The notes: generated by a model not told the origin, from the letters alone. A stretch of DNA of 64,000 bases from JAATGI01 sp036510675 (GCA_036510675.1 DATCDN010000104.1:1-64000), one strand, 5' to 3'; counted from the first letter of the stretch, positions 34,127 to 44,941 are shown. A program made the numbers and translations.

Positions 34127-34147
34127 GCTTCACCCCACAATCGCGCC

Positions 34148-34855
34148 ATGCATGCGATTCCCCTCAATGACCGCCTGATTGTCGCGCTGGATGTGCCGAC
34201 CGTCGCGCAGGCAAACGCGCTGATCGACAGGCTCGGCGTCGCCGTCAATTTCTACAAGATCGGGCTCCAGCTTCAATATGCCGGCGGCATCGACCTGGCG
34301 CGCGATCTGAAGGCCGCCGGCAAGAAAATTTTCCTCGATTCAAAGCTCCTCGATATCGACCAGACCGTGACCGGCGCCACCGCCAACATCGCCCGGCTGG
34401 GGGTGGATTTCCTGACCATCCACGGCCACGCGCCGACCTTGCGCGCGGCGGTGAAAGGGCGCGGCGACAGCGGCCTGCGCCTGCTCGCGGTGACGGTGCT
34501 GACCAGCATGGGCGCCGACGACATGGCGGAACTCGGCACGCGTTATACGGTCGAAGAGATGGTGCTGCGCCGCGCCGAGGCGGCCTTGGCGGCGGCCTGC
34601 GACGGCGTGATCGCCTCGGGCCACGAGGCGCGACAAATCCGCGCGCGCGCCGGCGACAAATTATTGATCGTGACGCCGGGCATTCGCTCCGAAGGGGTCG
34701 CGGCCGATGATCAGAAGCGTGCCACGACGCCGCGCGAGGCGATCGCCGCCGGCGCCGATTACCTGGTGGTCGGGCGCGAAATCCTGCGCAGCCCCGACCC
34801 CGCCGCCACCGCCGAAGCGATCCTGCGCCAGATCGAGGCCGCCCTCACGCGGTGA
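34148..34855 (+). CDS. pyrF: Orotidine 5'-phosphate decarboxylase
   Basis: PyrF makes UMP, the last step of de novo pyrimidine synthesis. The 235 residues show RLIVALDVPTVAQANALIDR, the catalytic Asp-x-Lys-x-x-Asp in FLDSKLLDID (about 58-67), TIHGHAPTL, and the phosphate-binding TPGIR-to-VVGREI end. Ser replaces the usual Leu/Phe between catalytic Asp and Lys. The start is only 21 bases from the divergent diiron gene, leaving little space for separate promoters. A terminator follows at 34971. Confidence 0.93.
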   Translation: MHAIPLNDRLIVALDVPTVAQANALIDRLGVAVNFYKIGLQLQYAGGIDLARDLKAAGKKIFLDSKLLDIDQTVTGATANIARLGVDFLTIHGHAPTLRAAVKGRGDSGLRLLAVTVLTSMGADDMAELGTRYTVEEMVLRRAEAALAAACDGVIASGHEARQIRARAGDKLLIVTPGIRSEGVAADDQKRATTPREAIAAGADYLVVGREILRSPDPAATAEAILRQIEAALTR

Positions 34856-34970
34856 TCCGGCGCCGAACATTAAAGCTGGATGAAATCAGCGTGATCGGGG
34901 ATGCGCGCAGCGAGGCGGCGCCTATCTATAGGGTACACGCTCTGACCCCCAAGTGGCGTGTAAACTCAAA

Positions 34971-35005
34971 GGGGCCATCCGCTAGTCGGCTGGCCCCATT
35001 TTTTT
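34971..35005 (+). terminator. Intrinsic terminator after pyrF, near the end of atpC
   Basis: GGGGCCA-N13-TGGCCCC followed by A and TTTTTTT (34999-35005). The inner part can also pair (CCG/CGG). Read from the other strand the stem is followed by TTTGAG, so it may also serve the convergent atp operon. Confidence 0.85.
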
Positions 35006-35032
35006 GCCCGCGCCGTGGATGCGAGGGGCGCC

Positions 35033-35449
35033 TTAATGCGCGCCGGCGGCGCCGAGTGCGTTGAGCTTGGCGTCGATCACCGCGAGCTGGCGGCGCGCCA
35101 TGTTGCGGTCATCGTCGGTGGGCGAGCCGTTGAGCCGTGCCTCTAATTCGCGGGCCTGGCCCTCGAGCACCGCGCGGTTGAGATCGGGCAGCGCCACCGC
35201 CTCGTCGGCCAATACCGTGCAGCGTTCGGCATTGACCTCGGCGAAGCCGCCGGCGACGAACACGCGGTCCTTGACCTTGCCGCCCTCGTAAATCTCGATC
35301 AGCCCCGGCCGGACTGTCGAGATCAGCAGCGCATGGCCCGGCAGCACGCCGAAATTGCCCTCGGTGCCCGGCACCACCACCATCTCGACCTGCTCCGAGC
35401 GCAATAGGCGCTCGGGCGAGACCAGTTCGAATTGCAGCGTCGCGGCCAT
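35033..35449 (-). CDS. atpC: ATP synthase epsilon subunit
   Basis: A 138-residue epsilon subunit, the rotor stalk element that couples F1 to Fo and can inhibit ATP hydrolysis. LQFELVSPERLLRSEQVEMV, then VPGTEGNFGVLPGHALLIST are diagnostic of the N-terminal beta-sandwich; the C-terminal helices (LEARLNGSPTDDDRNMARRQ) are present. It is last in the atpHAGDC operon, 2 bases after atpD. Confidence 0.95.
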   Translation of the reverse strand: MAATLQFELVSPERLLRSEQVEMVVVPGTEGNFGVLPGHALLISTVRPGLIEIYEGGKVKDRVFVAGGFAEVNAERCTVLADEAVALPDLNRAVLEGQARELEARLNGSPTDDDRNMARRQLAVIDAKLNALGAAGAH

Positions 35450-35451
35450 GC

Positions 35452-36873
35452 CTACGCCTCGGCCGCGATCTTGCGGGCCTTATCGACCACGTCCTCGATG
35501 GTGCCGACCATATAGAAGGCGCTTTCCGGCAGATCGTCATAGTCGCCGGCAACGATGCCCTTGAACGCCTTGATCGTGTCCTCGAGATTGACGAATACGC
35601 CCGGCGTGCCGGTGAACACCTCCGCGACATGGAACGGTTGGGACAGGAATTTCTGAATCTTGCGGGCGCGGGCGACGGTCAGCTTGTCTTCCTCCGACAG
35701 CTCGTCCATGCCCAGAATCGCGATGATGTCCTGCAGCGATTTGTAGGTTTGCAGCACGCGCTGGACATCGCGCGCCACCTGATAATGCTCGTCGCCGACG
35801 ACGCGCGGGTCGAGCATGCGCGAGGTCGAGTCCAGGGGATCGACCGCCGGATAGATGCCCAGCTCGGCGATCTGCCGTGACAGCACCGTGGTCGCGTCCA
35901 AATGCGCGAACGAGGTGGCGGGCGCCGGGTCGGTCAGATCGTCGGCGGGGACGTAGATCGCCTGAACCGAGGTAATCGAGCCCTTCTTGGTGGTGGTGAT
36001 GCGCTCCTGCAGCGCGCCCATGTCGGTGGCGAGCGTCGGCTGATAGCCCACCGCCGAGGGAATGCGCCCGAGCAGCGCGGACACTTCCGAGCCGGCCTGG
36101 GTGAAGCGGAAGATGTTATCGACGAAGAACAGCACGTCCTGGCCTTCCTCGTCGCGGAAATATTCGGCGACGGTGAGGCCGGTCAGGCCGACGCGCGCGC
36201 GGGCGCCCGGCGGCTCGTTCATCTGGCCATAGATCAGCGCCACCTTGGAGCCCGGGCCGTCCGGGTTGACGATGCCGGCATCGATCATCTCGTGATAGAG
36301 ATCGTTGCCTTCGCGGGTGCGCTCGCCGACGCCGGCGAACACCGAATAGCCGCCATGCTTCTTGGCGATGTTGTTGATCAATTCCTGAATGATCACGGTC
36401 TTGCCGACGCCGGCGCCCCCGAACAGCCCGATCTTGCCGCCGCGCGCATAGGGCGCCAGCAGATCGACCACCTTGATGCCGGTGGCGAGAATTTCCGCCT
36501 CGGTCGATTGATCGATGAAGTCGGGCGCGGCGCGATGAATTGGCGCCCGCCGCTTGGTCAGCACCGGCCCGCGTTCATCCACCGGCTCGCCGACGACATT
36601 GAGGATGCGGCCCAGCGTTTCCGGCCCCACCGGCACCATGATCGGCGCGCCGGTATCGGTCGCCTGGGCGCCGCGCGCCAGCCCGTCCGTGGTATCCATG
36701 GCGATGGTGCGCACCGTGTTCTCGCCGAGATGCTGCGCCACTTCCAGCACCAGCGTATGGCCTTGATGGGCGACATGCAGCGCGTTCAGGATCGACGGCA
36801 GCTCGCCGTCGAACTTGATGTCGACGACGGCGCCCATGATCTGCGTGACGGTGCCGATGGTATTGGTGGCCAT
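35452..36873 (-). CDS. atpD: ATP synthase beta subunit
   Basis: The catalytic subunit of F1, 473 residues. The P-loop GLFGGAGVGKTVIIQELI is at about residues 148-165, the catalytic Glu lies in GVGERTREGNDLYHEM, and the DELSEEDKLTVARARKIQKF segment is at the C terminus. It catalyses ATP formation at the alpha-beta interface. It sits between atpG (14 bases) and atpC (2 bases) in the usual order. Confidence 0.98.
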   Translation of the reverse strand: MATNTIGTVTQIMGAVVDIKFDGELPSILNALHVAHQGHTLVLEVAQHLGENTVRTIAMDTTDGLARGAQATDTGAPIMVPVGPETLGRILNVVGEPVDERGPVLTKRRAPIHRAAPDFIDQSTEAEILATGIKVVDLLAPYARGGKIGLFGGAGVGKTVIIQELINNIAKKHGGYSVFAGVGERTREGNDLYHEMIDAGIVNPDGPGSKVALIYGQMNEPPGARARVGLTGLTVAEYFRDEEGQDVLFFVDNIFRFTQAGSEVSALLGRIPSAVGYQPTLATDMGALQERITTTKKGSITSVQAIYVPADDLTDPAPATSFAHLDATTVLSRQIAELGIYPAVDPLDSTSRMLDPRVVGDEHYQVARDVQRVLQTYKSLQDIIAILGMDELSEEDKLTVARARKIQKFLSQPFHVAEVFTGTPGVFVNLEDTIKAFKGIVAGDYDDLPESAFYMVGTIEDVVDKARKIAAEA

Positions 36874-36887
36874 CTTGAACTTCCTTC

Positions 36888-37775
36888 TTACAGCGCCTCG
36901 GCGCCGGAGATGATTTCGATCAGTTCCTTGGTAATCGTCGCCTGGCGCGACCGGTTATAGATGGTGTTGAGATTCTTGATGATGTCGCCGGCGTTGCGCG
37001 TCGCGTTATCCATCGCGGTCATGCGCGCGCCCCACTCGCTGGCGATGCTGTCCAGGAGGCCGGTATATATCTGCACCGCGAGATTGCGCGGCAGCAGCTC
37101 GTTCAGAATCTCTTCCTCGTCGGGCTCGAACTCATAGACGCCGCGGGTCGCGGCATCGGCCGGCGCCGCGGTATCGGCGGGCGGCGAGAACGGAATCAAT
37201 TGCTGCTTGGTGACGATCTGCGCGATCGCCGAGCGGAAATGGTTGAAGACGATGGTGCAGACATCGAATTGCTTGTCGGCATAGAGCGCCAGCAGCACCT
37301 CGGCGATCGCCTGCGCCTCCTCGAAGCGCAGGCGCGGCCGCCCGATCTCGATGCGGCTATCGACGATGCGCTTGCCATGGTCGCGGCGCAGCGCGTCGCG
37401 CCCCTTGCGCCCCAGCGTCAGCAGCTTCACCGTCTTGCCCTGGGATTCGAGCGCGCGGATCGTGCGCCGCGTCTCGCGGATGATCGAGGCGTTGAAGCCG
37501 CCGGCAAGGCCGCGATCGGAGGTCGCGACGATCAGCAAATGCACCTGGTCGGCGCCGGTGCCGGCCAGCAGCGGCGCGGCATTGACCTGGCCCCGGAGGC
37601 TGGCGGCGAGCGAACCGAGCATGCGCTCCATCCGCTGGGCATAGGGGCGCGCCGCCTCCGCCTGTTCCTGCGCGCGGCGCAGGCGCGACGCCGCCACCAT
37701 CTTCTGCGCCGACGTGATCTTCTGCGTCGAGCGGATGGAGCGGATGCGGTTCCGCAGTTCCTTGAGCGTGGCCAT
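36888..37775 (-). CDS. atpG: ATP synthase gamma subunit
   Basis: The central shaft of F1, 295 residues. The N-terminal coiled-coil begins MATLKELRNRIRSIRSTQKI and continues TSAQKMVAASRLRRAQ; the C-terminal helix ends NRSRQATITKELIEIISGAE, which rotates inside the alpha3beta3 ring. GACNATR (MDNATRNAGDIIKNL) is also standard. It is 14 bases from both neighbours. Confidence 0.97.
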   Translation of the reverse strand: MATLKELRNRIRSIRSTQKITSAQKMVAASRLRRAQEQAEAARPYAQRMERMLGSLAASLRGQVNAAPLLAGTGADQVHLLIVATSDRGLAGGFNASIIRETRRTIRALESQGKTVKLLTLGRKGRDALRRDHGKRIVDSRIEIGRPRLRFEEAQAIAEVLLALYADKQFDVCTIVFNHFRSAIAQIVTKQQLIPFSPPADTAAPADAATRGVYEFEPDEEEILNELLPRNLAVQIYTGLLDSIASEWGARMTAMDNATRNAGDIIKNLNTIYNRSRQATITKELIEIISGAEAL

Positions 37776-37789
37776 CGGCGGCTACCGCG

Positions 37790-39319
<1,530 letters not shown>

Positions 39320-39322
39320 TGA

Positions 39323-39880
39323 CTAAACCCCTTTCAAGGCAAGCCGCAGCCGGGCAAGCTTGCTTTTTAGCGATGCGTCGATCATGCGCGAGCCGATGCG
39401 GACGATAATGCCGCCCAGAAGGCTCGGATCGACGCGCGAATCGATGGCGAGCTTGGCCCCCGCGCTCTTACGCAGCGCCTCGGCCAAGGCCGCGGATTGT
39501 GCCGCCGTCAGCGGCGCCGCCGAGGTGACGACCGCCGTCACCTCGCCGCGCCGTTCGGCGAGATTGGCGAGAAACGCCGTGATCATCTCGGGCAGCGCGA
39601 AGAAGCGGCGGTTGCGCGCCAGCAGCCCGAGGAAATTGCGGGTCAATTGCGACAGCTGGGCCTTCTCGGCCAGGGCGGCGATCGCCCGCCCCTGCGCGTC
39701 GCGGCCGATCACCGGGCTGCGGATGACCCGGCGCAGCTCGGCGCTCTCGGCCAGCATCCGGCCCAAGGATTTGAGGTCGCCCGCCACCTGGTCGAGCGAA
39801 CGGCCGTCATCGGCGAGCTCGAACAGCGCCCGCGCATAGCGCTCGGCAAGGCCTGATACGCCTGTCGCTTCGGATGCCAC
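39323..39880 (-). CDS. atpH: ATP synthase delta subunit
   Basis: The 185-residue delta subunit (OSCP) links F1 to the peripheral stalk. It begins VASEATGVSGLAERYARALF, the standard family start, which fixes the GTG at 39880; the frame stays open to 40135 but that part is unlike any delta subunit. The C-terminal GGIIVRIGSRMIDASLKSKL is diagnostic. As in other Alphaproteobacteria, the Fo genes are elsewhere and the F1 operon reads atpHAGDC. Confidence 0.94.
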   Translation of the reverse strand: MASEATGVSGLAERYARALFELADDGRSLDQVAGDLKSLGRMLAESAELRRVIRSPVIGRDAQGRAIAALAEKAQLSQLTRNFLGLLARNRRFFALPEMITAFLANLAERRGEVTAVVTSAAPLTAAQSAALAEALRKSAGAKLAIDSRVDPSLLGGIIVRIGSRMIDASLKSKLARLRLALKGV

Positions 39881-40289
39881 GAAGTAACGGTCCCCTATCT
39901 CAAGCCACGATCCATGATTCCCGCCTCTCGCACCCCCGGAGGGCGACCACCAATGCCGTCGAAAGGCATGAAAAGCGCGGCGTTTCCTGGCCTGTCCCTT
40001 GATCGGCCGGCGCGCGACGAAGCACGCCCGGAAAGCGCGGCCGGTTTCTATCACGGGGTCGGGAGCGGCGCAACCGCATGGCACGCCCGACGCTGCGACA
40101 ATGCGCCGCCGCCGCTTATCCCCCTCTCCTCCCATTGGGAGGAGAGGGTGGGGTGAGGTGGGCTGGCTCGGCGCTTCCCCACCTCACCCCAACCCTCTCC
40201 GCCCCCAAGGGGCGGAGAGTGAGATCAAACTCCTCGCCCGATAGCGCGGGCGCTTGCTATATCTCGGGCAAGAATGGTGGAGAAACATC
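39881..40289. other. Upstream region of the atp operon and flavoprotein gene, with repeats
   Basis: A 409-base divergent gap. The left part should carry the atp promoter; on the reverse strand TTGCGC-N17-TAGAAA (about 40053-40081) is a weak sigma-70-like match. The right half holds the family-C repeat pair at 40121-40220. The frames here are open but low in conservation; no gene is called. Confidence 0.4.
40121..40220. repeat. REP-like element, family C, facing pair
   Basis: CCCTCTCCTCCC-att-GGGAGGAGAGGG, then GTGGGGTGAGGTGGG, a 14-base spacer, CCCCACCTCACCCC and CTCTCCGCCCC-caa-GGGGCGGAGAG. The two units face each other, so the whole can fold into one large cruciform. Confidence 0.8.
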
Positions 40290-41537
40290 GTGAAAGACGA
40301 AAAATTCGGGCCGGGCTTCACCCCAATTCCCCCGCCCGAGCCCGATCTGACCGTGGCCGCGATGATCGCCCGCGCGGTGGCGCTGCGGCCGCTGTTGCGG
40401 GCGCGGCAGGCCGAGACCGAGGCGGCGGCGCGGCTCTCCGACGATATGAACCGGCGCTTCGTCGAAGCCGGCTTCTATCGCGCCATTCAGCCGCGCTGCT
40501 TCGGCGGCTATGAGGTCAGCGTTCCCGATTTCATGCGGGTGATGATGGAGGTGGCGCGCGGCTGCGCCGAAAGCGGCTGGGTGCTCGCCCTGACCGCCGG
40601 CCACGCCCATCTCTTCGCCGGCTTTCCCGCCGAGGGGCAGATCGAGGTCTATGGCGCCGACGGCGAGTTTCGCGCGCCCGGCGTGCCGCCGCCCAGCGCC
40701 AAGGCGGTTCCGGCCGCCGGCGGCTATCGCGTCACCGGCGGCTGGGATTACGTCTCGGGCTGCGATATCGCCACTCATTTCATCGGCGGCGCCCTCGCCA
40801 TCGACCCCGCGACCGAGGCACCCGCCGGCACCATCCTGATAATCATCGACCGCGCCGATTACACCATCGTCGATAATTGGCACATGATCGGGATGCAAGG
40901 CACCGGCTCGAAGCGTATCGAGATCAAGGATTTGTTCGTCCCGGCCTATCGCACCATGCTATGGACGCGGCCCACCGGCGAGCTGTCCACCGACCGGCCG
41001 GGGCGCGCGCTGCATGACAATCCGATGTATTTCGGCCGCAATACGCCCTTCCTGGTGGCGGAATCGACGGCGGTGGTGGTCGGCGCCGCCTATGGCGCGC
41101 TCGATATTTATGAGGAGATCATCAAGAGCCGCAAGACGCCGTGGCCGCCCTATCCCTATCGTTACGAATTGGCCGAGTATCAGCATAATTTCGGCCGCTG
41201 CCAGGCGCTGATCGATACCGCCCATGCCGCCATGATCCAGGTCGGCGAGCAATTCATGGAATTATGCCACGCCCAGGCCGCCGGCGGCCCACCCTTCGGC
41301 GTCGATGCCGAGCGGCGGCTGCAGATGGTGGAGCAGCAATGCATCCATCTCGCCTATGAGGCGGTCGATATCATGTTCCGCACCGCCGGCACCTCGGCCG
41401 CCAAGGCGGATGCGATGCTGGGGCGCTATTGGAAGAACATCGCGGTCATTCGCGGCCATCTCGCCCATCAGTCCGACAGCGCCGCGCTCAATTTCGGGCG
41501 CTTCCATTTCGGCCTGACGCCCACCGGGCGCATCTGA
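40290..41537 (+). CDS. Acyl-CoA dehydrogenase-fold flavoprotein (HpaH-C2/HsaA-like monooxygenase type)
   Basis: A 415-residue protein with the acyl-CoA dehydrogenase fold but with features of the group D monooxygenases (HsaA, p-hydroxyphenylacetate hydroxylase C2): AGFYRAIQPRCFGGYEV, GCAESGWVLALTAGHAH, the YRVTGGWDYVSGCD motif, GMQGTGSKRIEI, and the C-terminal RTAGTSAAK. The general base Glu of true dehydrogenases is not evident. GGTGGAG upstream of GTG 40290 favours this start; ATG 40254 is the alternative. The stop codon directly abuts the ATG of the cyclase gene. Substrate unknown; if a monooxygenase, it would need reduced flavin from a separate protein. Confidence 0.75.
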   Translation: MKDEKFGPGFTPIPPPEPDLTVAAMIARAVALRPLLRARQAETEAAARLSDDMNRRFVEAGFYRAIQPRCFGGYEVSVPDFMRVMMEVARGCAESGWVLALTAGHAHLFAGFPAEGQIEVYGADGEFRAPGVPPPSAKAVPAAGGYRVTGGWDYVSGCDIATHFIGGALAIDPATEAPAGTILIIIDRADYTIVDNWHMIGMQGTGSKRIEIKDLFVPAYRTMLWTRPTGELSTDRPGRALHDNPMYFGRNTPFLVAESTAVVVGAAYGALDIYEEIIKSRKTPWPPYPYRYELAEYQHNFGRCQALIDTAHAAMIQVGEQFMELCHAQAAGGPPFGVDAERRLQMVEQQCIHLAYEAVDIMFRTAGTSAAKADAMLGRYWKNIAVIRGHLAHQSDSAALNFGRFHFGLTPTGRI

Positions 41538-42695
41538 ATGAGCGCCGCCGTCATCGACACGTCGGCGCTGGTCGAATGGCTGGTCGATGGCGCGCGCGAC
41601 TGCGTGCCGCCGCAGGATGTGCTGAAAAAGCTCGCCGAGGGGCTGGTGGCCGCCGGCGTGCCCCTGGCGCGGGCGGCGGTATTCGTGCGCACCCTCCATC
41701 CCCTCGTCGCGGGGCGGCGCTTCGGCTGGCGCGCCGACGGGCCGGTCGAGGTCAGCGCCCTGCGCTATGAGATGATCGAGTCCTCGGGCTACACCGACAG
41801 CCCGGTCGCGTACATCTACCAAAACGATTCCGAGCTGCGCCGTCCCCTGGCCCGCGCCGACTGCCCAATGGATTTTCCGATCCTCAACGGCATGCGCGAC
41901 GAGGGCATCACCGATTATGTCGGCATGCCGCTGCGCTTCACCTTCGGCGGCGAGGTTCATGTCGCGGTGTGGTCGACGGCGGCGCCCGGCGGCTTCACCC
42001 CGGCGCAGATTGGCGCCATCCGCTCCATCATCGCGCCGCTGGCGCGGGTCGCCGAAGTCCGCGCGCTAACGCGCTCCTCATCGGCGCTGCTCGACACTTA
42101 TGTCGGCCACAAGACCGGCGAGCGGGTTCGCGCCGGGCATATTCAGCGCGGCGATACCGAGGCGATCCGCGCCGCGATCTGGCTGTCGGACATGCGCGGC
42201 TTCACTACACTCACCGACCGCGAGCCGCCGGAAACCGTGATGGCGGTGCTGAATAATTATTTCGATTGCCAGGTGCCGGCGATTACGGCGCATGGCGGCG
42301 AGGTGCTGAAATATATCGGCGACGGCCTCCTGGCGATTTTCCCGGTGACCGAGGCGCTGGGCGCCGATGCCGCCTGCGCCGAGGCGCTGGCCGCCGCGCA
42401 CGAGGCGCGCGCCGAGGTGGCGAAGGTCGCGGGTCTGCGCTTCGGCCTGGCACTGCATCTGGGCGACGTTCTCTATGGCAATATCGGTAGTGGCGACCGG
42501 CTCGATTTCACCTGCATCGGTCCGGCGGTCAATCTGGCGGCGCGGCTGGAAAAGATCGCCGCGCGCGAGGGCCGCGCGGTGGTAGCGTCGGCCGACTTCG
42601 CCCGGCATTGCGGCGCGACCCTGATGCCGCTGGGTGATTTCCCACTCGCCGGCTTCCGCGCGCCGCAACCGGCCTTCGGGCTGACGGACGAGTAG
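41538..42695 (+). CDS. Class III adenylate/guanylate cyclase domain protein
   Basis: A 385-residue protein. The N-terminal 190 residues form a soluble sensor-like region (FVRTLHPLVAGRRFGWRADG and later PLRFTFGGEVHVAVWS). The C-terminal cyclase domain at about 210-370 has both metal-binding Asp (218 in LSDMRGFT; 262 in KYIGDG), the base-selecting Lys258 and Asp323 (RLDFTCIGPA), and Asn332/Arg336 (VNLAARLE) for catalysis, so it should be active and favour ATP. The YVGHKTGERVRAGHIQRGDT linker is typical. It starts immediately after the flavoprotein stop codon, so the two are almost surely co-translated. Confidence 0.9.
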   Translation: MSAAVIDTSALVEWLVDGARDCVPPQDVLKKLAEGLVAAGVPLARAAVFVRTLHPLVAGRRFGWRADGPVEVSALRYEMIESSGYTDSPVAYIYQNDSELRRPLARADCPMDFPILNGMRDEGITDYVGMPLRFTFGGEVHVAVWSTAAPGGFTPAQIGAIRSIIAPLARVAEVRALTRSSSALLDTYVGHKTGERVRAGHIQRGDTEAIRAAIWLSDMRGFTTLTDREPPETVMAVLNNYFDCQVPAITAHGGEVLKYIGDGLLAIFPVTEALGADAACAEALAAAHEARAEVAKVAGLRFGLALHLGDVLYGNIGSGDRLDFTCIGPAVNLAARLEKIAAREGRAVVASADFARHCGATLMPLGDFPLAGFRAPQPAFGLTDE

Positions 42696-42712
42696 GGAAA
42701 GCGCGCCCCGCG

Positions 42713-44941
42713 TCACAGAAAACTATAGGGATCGATGTCCACGGTGGCGCGCACCGGCGACGGCAGCTTCACCCGGCCCAGCCATTCGCGCATTACTTGT
42801 TGCAGGCGGATGTGGCGCTTGGCCTTGACCAGAAAGCGCCGGCGGTGGCGGCCGCGTAGAATCGCCAGCGGCGCCGGCGCCGGACCCAGCACCTCGATTC
42901 CCGGTTGTTGCGGCGCGCAGCGCGCGAAGGCGCGCGCGGTGAAATCGGCGCCGTCCTCGTCGGGCGCCGAGACGATCAGCGCGGCGAGCCGGCCGAAAGG
43001 CGGCCAGCCATGGGCGCGCCGCTCAGCCGCCTCAAGCGCGAGGAACCGGTCGCGATCGTCGGCGACGAGGGCGCGCATCACCGGATGCTCGGGATGAAAG
43101 GTCTGGACCAGCACCAGGCCGGGCTGGACCTCGCGCCCGGCGCGGCCGGAAACCTGATGCAGCAATTGAAAGCTGCGCTCGCCCGCGCGCAGATCGCCGC
43201 CATCGAGGCCGAGATCGGCATCGATCACGCCAACCAGGGTCAATAGCGGGAAATGATGCCCCTTTGCTACCATCTGCGTACCGATCAGGATATCGATATC
43301 ATGCCGCTCCACCCGCTCCAGCAATACCGCCGCGGCATCGGGTCCGATCAGCGTGTCCGAGGCCATCACCGCGACCCGCGCCGCCGGGAAAAGCTGGGCG
43401 ATTTCCTCGGCGATGCGCTCGACCCCCGGCCCGCACGGCGCGAAGCTCGCCGCCGCGCCGCATTGCCGACACAGCGGCGGCACCGGCTCGGCATGGCCGC
43501 AATGATGGCATTGCAGCCGGTGATGAAAGCGATGCTCCACCAGCCACGCCGTGCAGTTCGGGCATTGCAGGCGAAAGCCGCATTGCCGGCACAGAGTCAG
43601 CGGCGCGTAGCCACGGCGATTGAGGAACAGCATCGCCTGCTCATGCGCTTCCAGCGTATGGCGCAACTCCTCGATCAATTGCGGCGCCAGGAACGAGTGC
43701 CGCTCCGGCGCGGTGCGGCGCAGGTCGATCAGGCGGATATCGGGCAGCCGCGCGCTGCCATGCCGCGCCGGCAGATGCAGCCGGCGATAGCGCCCTTCCT
43801 CGACATTGATTTGGGTTTCGAGCGACGGCGTCGCCGAGACCAGCACGATCGGAATCCGCGCCAGCGAGGCGCGCACCACCGCCATGTCGCGGGCGTGATA
43901 GATCACGCCCTCCTCCTGCTTGAAGGATTGGTCGTGCTCCTCGTCGATCACGATCAGGCCCAGTTCGTGGAACGGCAGGAACAAGGCCGAGCGCGCGCCG
44001 ACCACCAGCCGCGCCTCGCCCTCGGCGACCGCGCGCCAAGTCTCGCGCCGCTCGGCCTGACCGAGATCGGAATGCCATTGCGGCGGCGCCGCGCCGAAGC
44101 GCTGGGCGAAGCGCCGCAGCCATTGCGCCGACAGCGCGATCTCCGGCAGCAACACCAGCACCTGCTGGCCGCGCGCCAGCGCCGCGGCGATGGCGGCGAA
44201 ATAAACCTCGGTCTTGCCGGACCCGGTGACGCCGTCGAGGAAGGTGACCCCGAACCCGCCTTTATCGAAATGGGCGATCAGCTCATCGGCCGCGATTTCC
44301 TGCGCCGAGGACAAAGTCGGCCCCGGACGGCGCCAATCGGGCGGGCTGAGCGGCGCCCGGCGCGACAGCGCCACGGGCGCCAGCAGCCCCGCCGCGACGA
44401 GGCCGCGCACCACGCCGGCGCCGCAGGCGGCGCGGCGCGCCAGATCGGCGGCGGTGCCTGGCACCTGCGCAGCCTCGACGATGATGCGGCGCCGCGGCGG
44501 TGTCAGCGCCGTCGCCGGATCGGCGGCGAGCGCGCGACCCGCCGCGCTGGGCGCGAACCCGATCAGCGCGCGCAGCGGCTCCAGCGCGTCGGGCACGCTC
44601 ATCGCCATGCGCAGTACCGCGCCGGGCGGCGCCAGTGTATAAGCCGCGACCCAATCGATCAGCGCGCGCAATTCGTCGGATAAGGGCGGCGCGTCGAGTC
44701 GCGCGGCGACGGGCTTCACTTTTTCCGACGCGATCTCATCTGTCGAGGGACCCCACACCACGCCCGCCAGCTTGCGGGCGCCGAGGGGCACCGACACGAA
44801 ATCGCCGGGTGCGAGATCGATGCCGGAAGGCACGGCATAATCGTAGGCGCCGGCGAGCGGCAGCGGCAACAGCACGCGCACCCGCGCGCCGCTTGCGGCC
44901 GCGATCGAATCGCCGGCAGAACTGGCATGTGATGTCGGCAT
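42713..44941 (-). CDS. priA: Primosomal protein N' (replication restart helicase)
   Basis: PriA restarts stalled replication forks. Its 742 residues have an N-terminal DNA-binding domain (VRVLLPLPLAGAYDYAVPSG), Walker A FLDGVTGSGKTEVYFAA at about 235-251, the DEEH box VIDEEHDQSF, and a Zn-binding region with four Cys pairs (CRQCGFRLQCPNC and CHHCGHAEPVPPLCRQC). The C terminus ends TVDIDPYSFL. It converges with the cyclase gene, 17 bases away, and lies between fsa and the atp operon as in related genomes. Confidence 0.96.
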   Translation of the reverse strand: MPTSHASSAGDSIAAASGARVRVLLPLPLAGAYDYAVPSGIDLAPGDFVSVPLGARKLAGVVWGPSTDEIASEKVKPVAARLDAPPLSDELRALIDWVAAYTLAPPGAVLRMAMSVPDALEPLRALIGFAPSAAGRALAADPATALTPPRRRIIVEAAQVPGTAADLARRAACGAGVVRGLVAAGLLAPVALSRRAPLSPPDWRRPGPTLSSAQEIAADELIAHFDKGGFGVTFLDGVTGSGKTEVYFAAIAAALARGQQVLVLLPEIALSAQWLRRFAQRFGAAPPQWHSDLGQAERRETWRAVAEGEARLVVGARSALFLPFHELGLIVIDEEHDQSFKQEEGVIYHARDMAVVRASLARIPIVLVSATPSLETQINVEEGRYRRLHLPARHGSARLPDIRLIDLRRTAPERHSFLAPQLIEELRHTLEAHEQAMLFLNRRGYAPLTLCRQCGFRLQCPNCTAWLVEHRFHHRLQCHHCGHAEPVPPLCRQCGAAASFAPCGPGVERIAEEIAQLFPAARVAVMASDTLIGPDAAAVLLERVERHDIDILIGTQMVAKGHHFPLLTLVGVIDADLGLDGGDLRAGERSFQLLHQVSGRAGREVQPGLVLVQTFHPEHPVMRALVADDRDRFLALEAAERRAHGWPPFGRLAALIVSAPDEDGADFTARAFARCAPQQPGIEVLGPAPAPLAILRGRHRRRFLVKAKRHIRLQQVMREWLGRVKLPSPVRATVDIDPYSFL

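Noticed and set aside
39881..40135. Extended N terminus for atpH
   Set aside because: The delta subunit family starts at the GTG at 39880; the extension is not conserved.
43253..44683. 476-codon forward frame across priA
   Set aside because: Antisense shadow of priA, Arg/Gln-rich and without recognisable domains.
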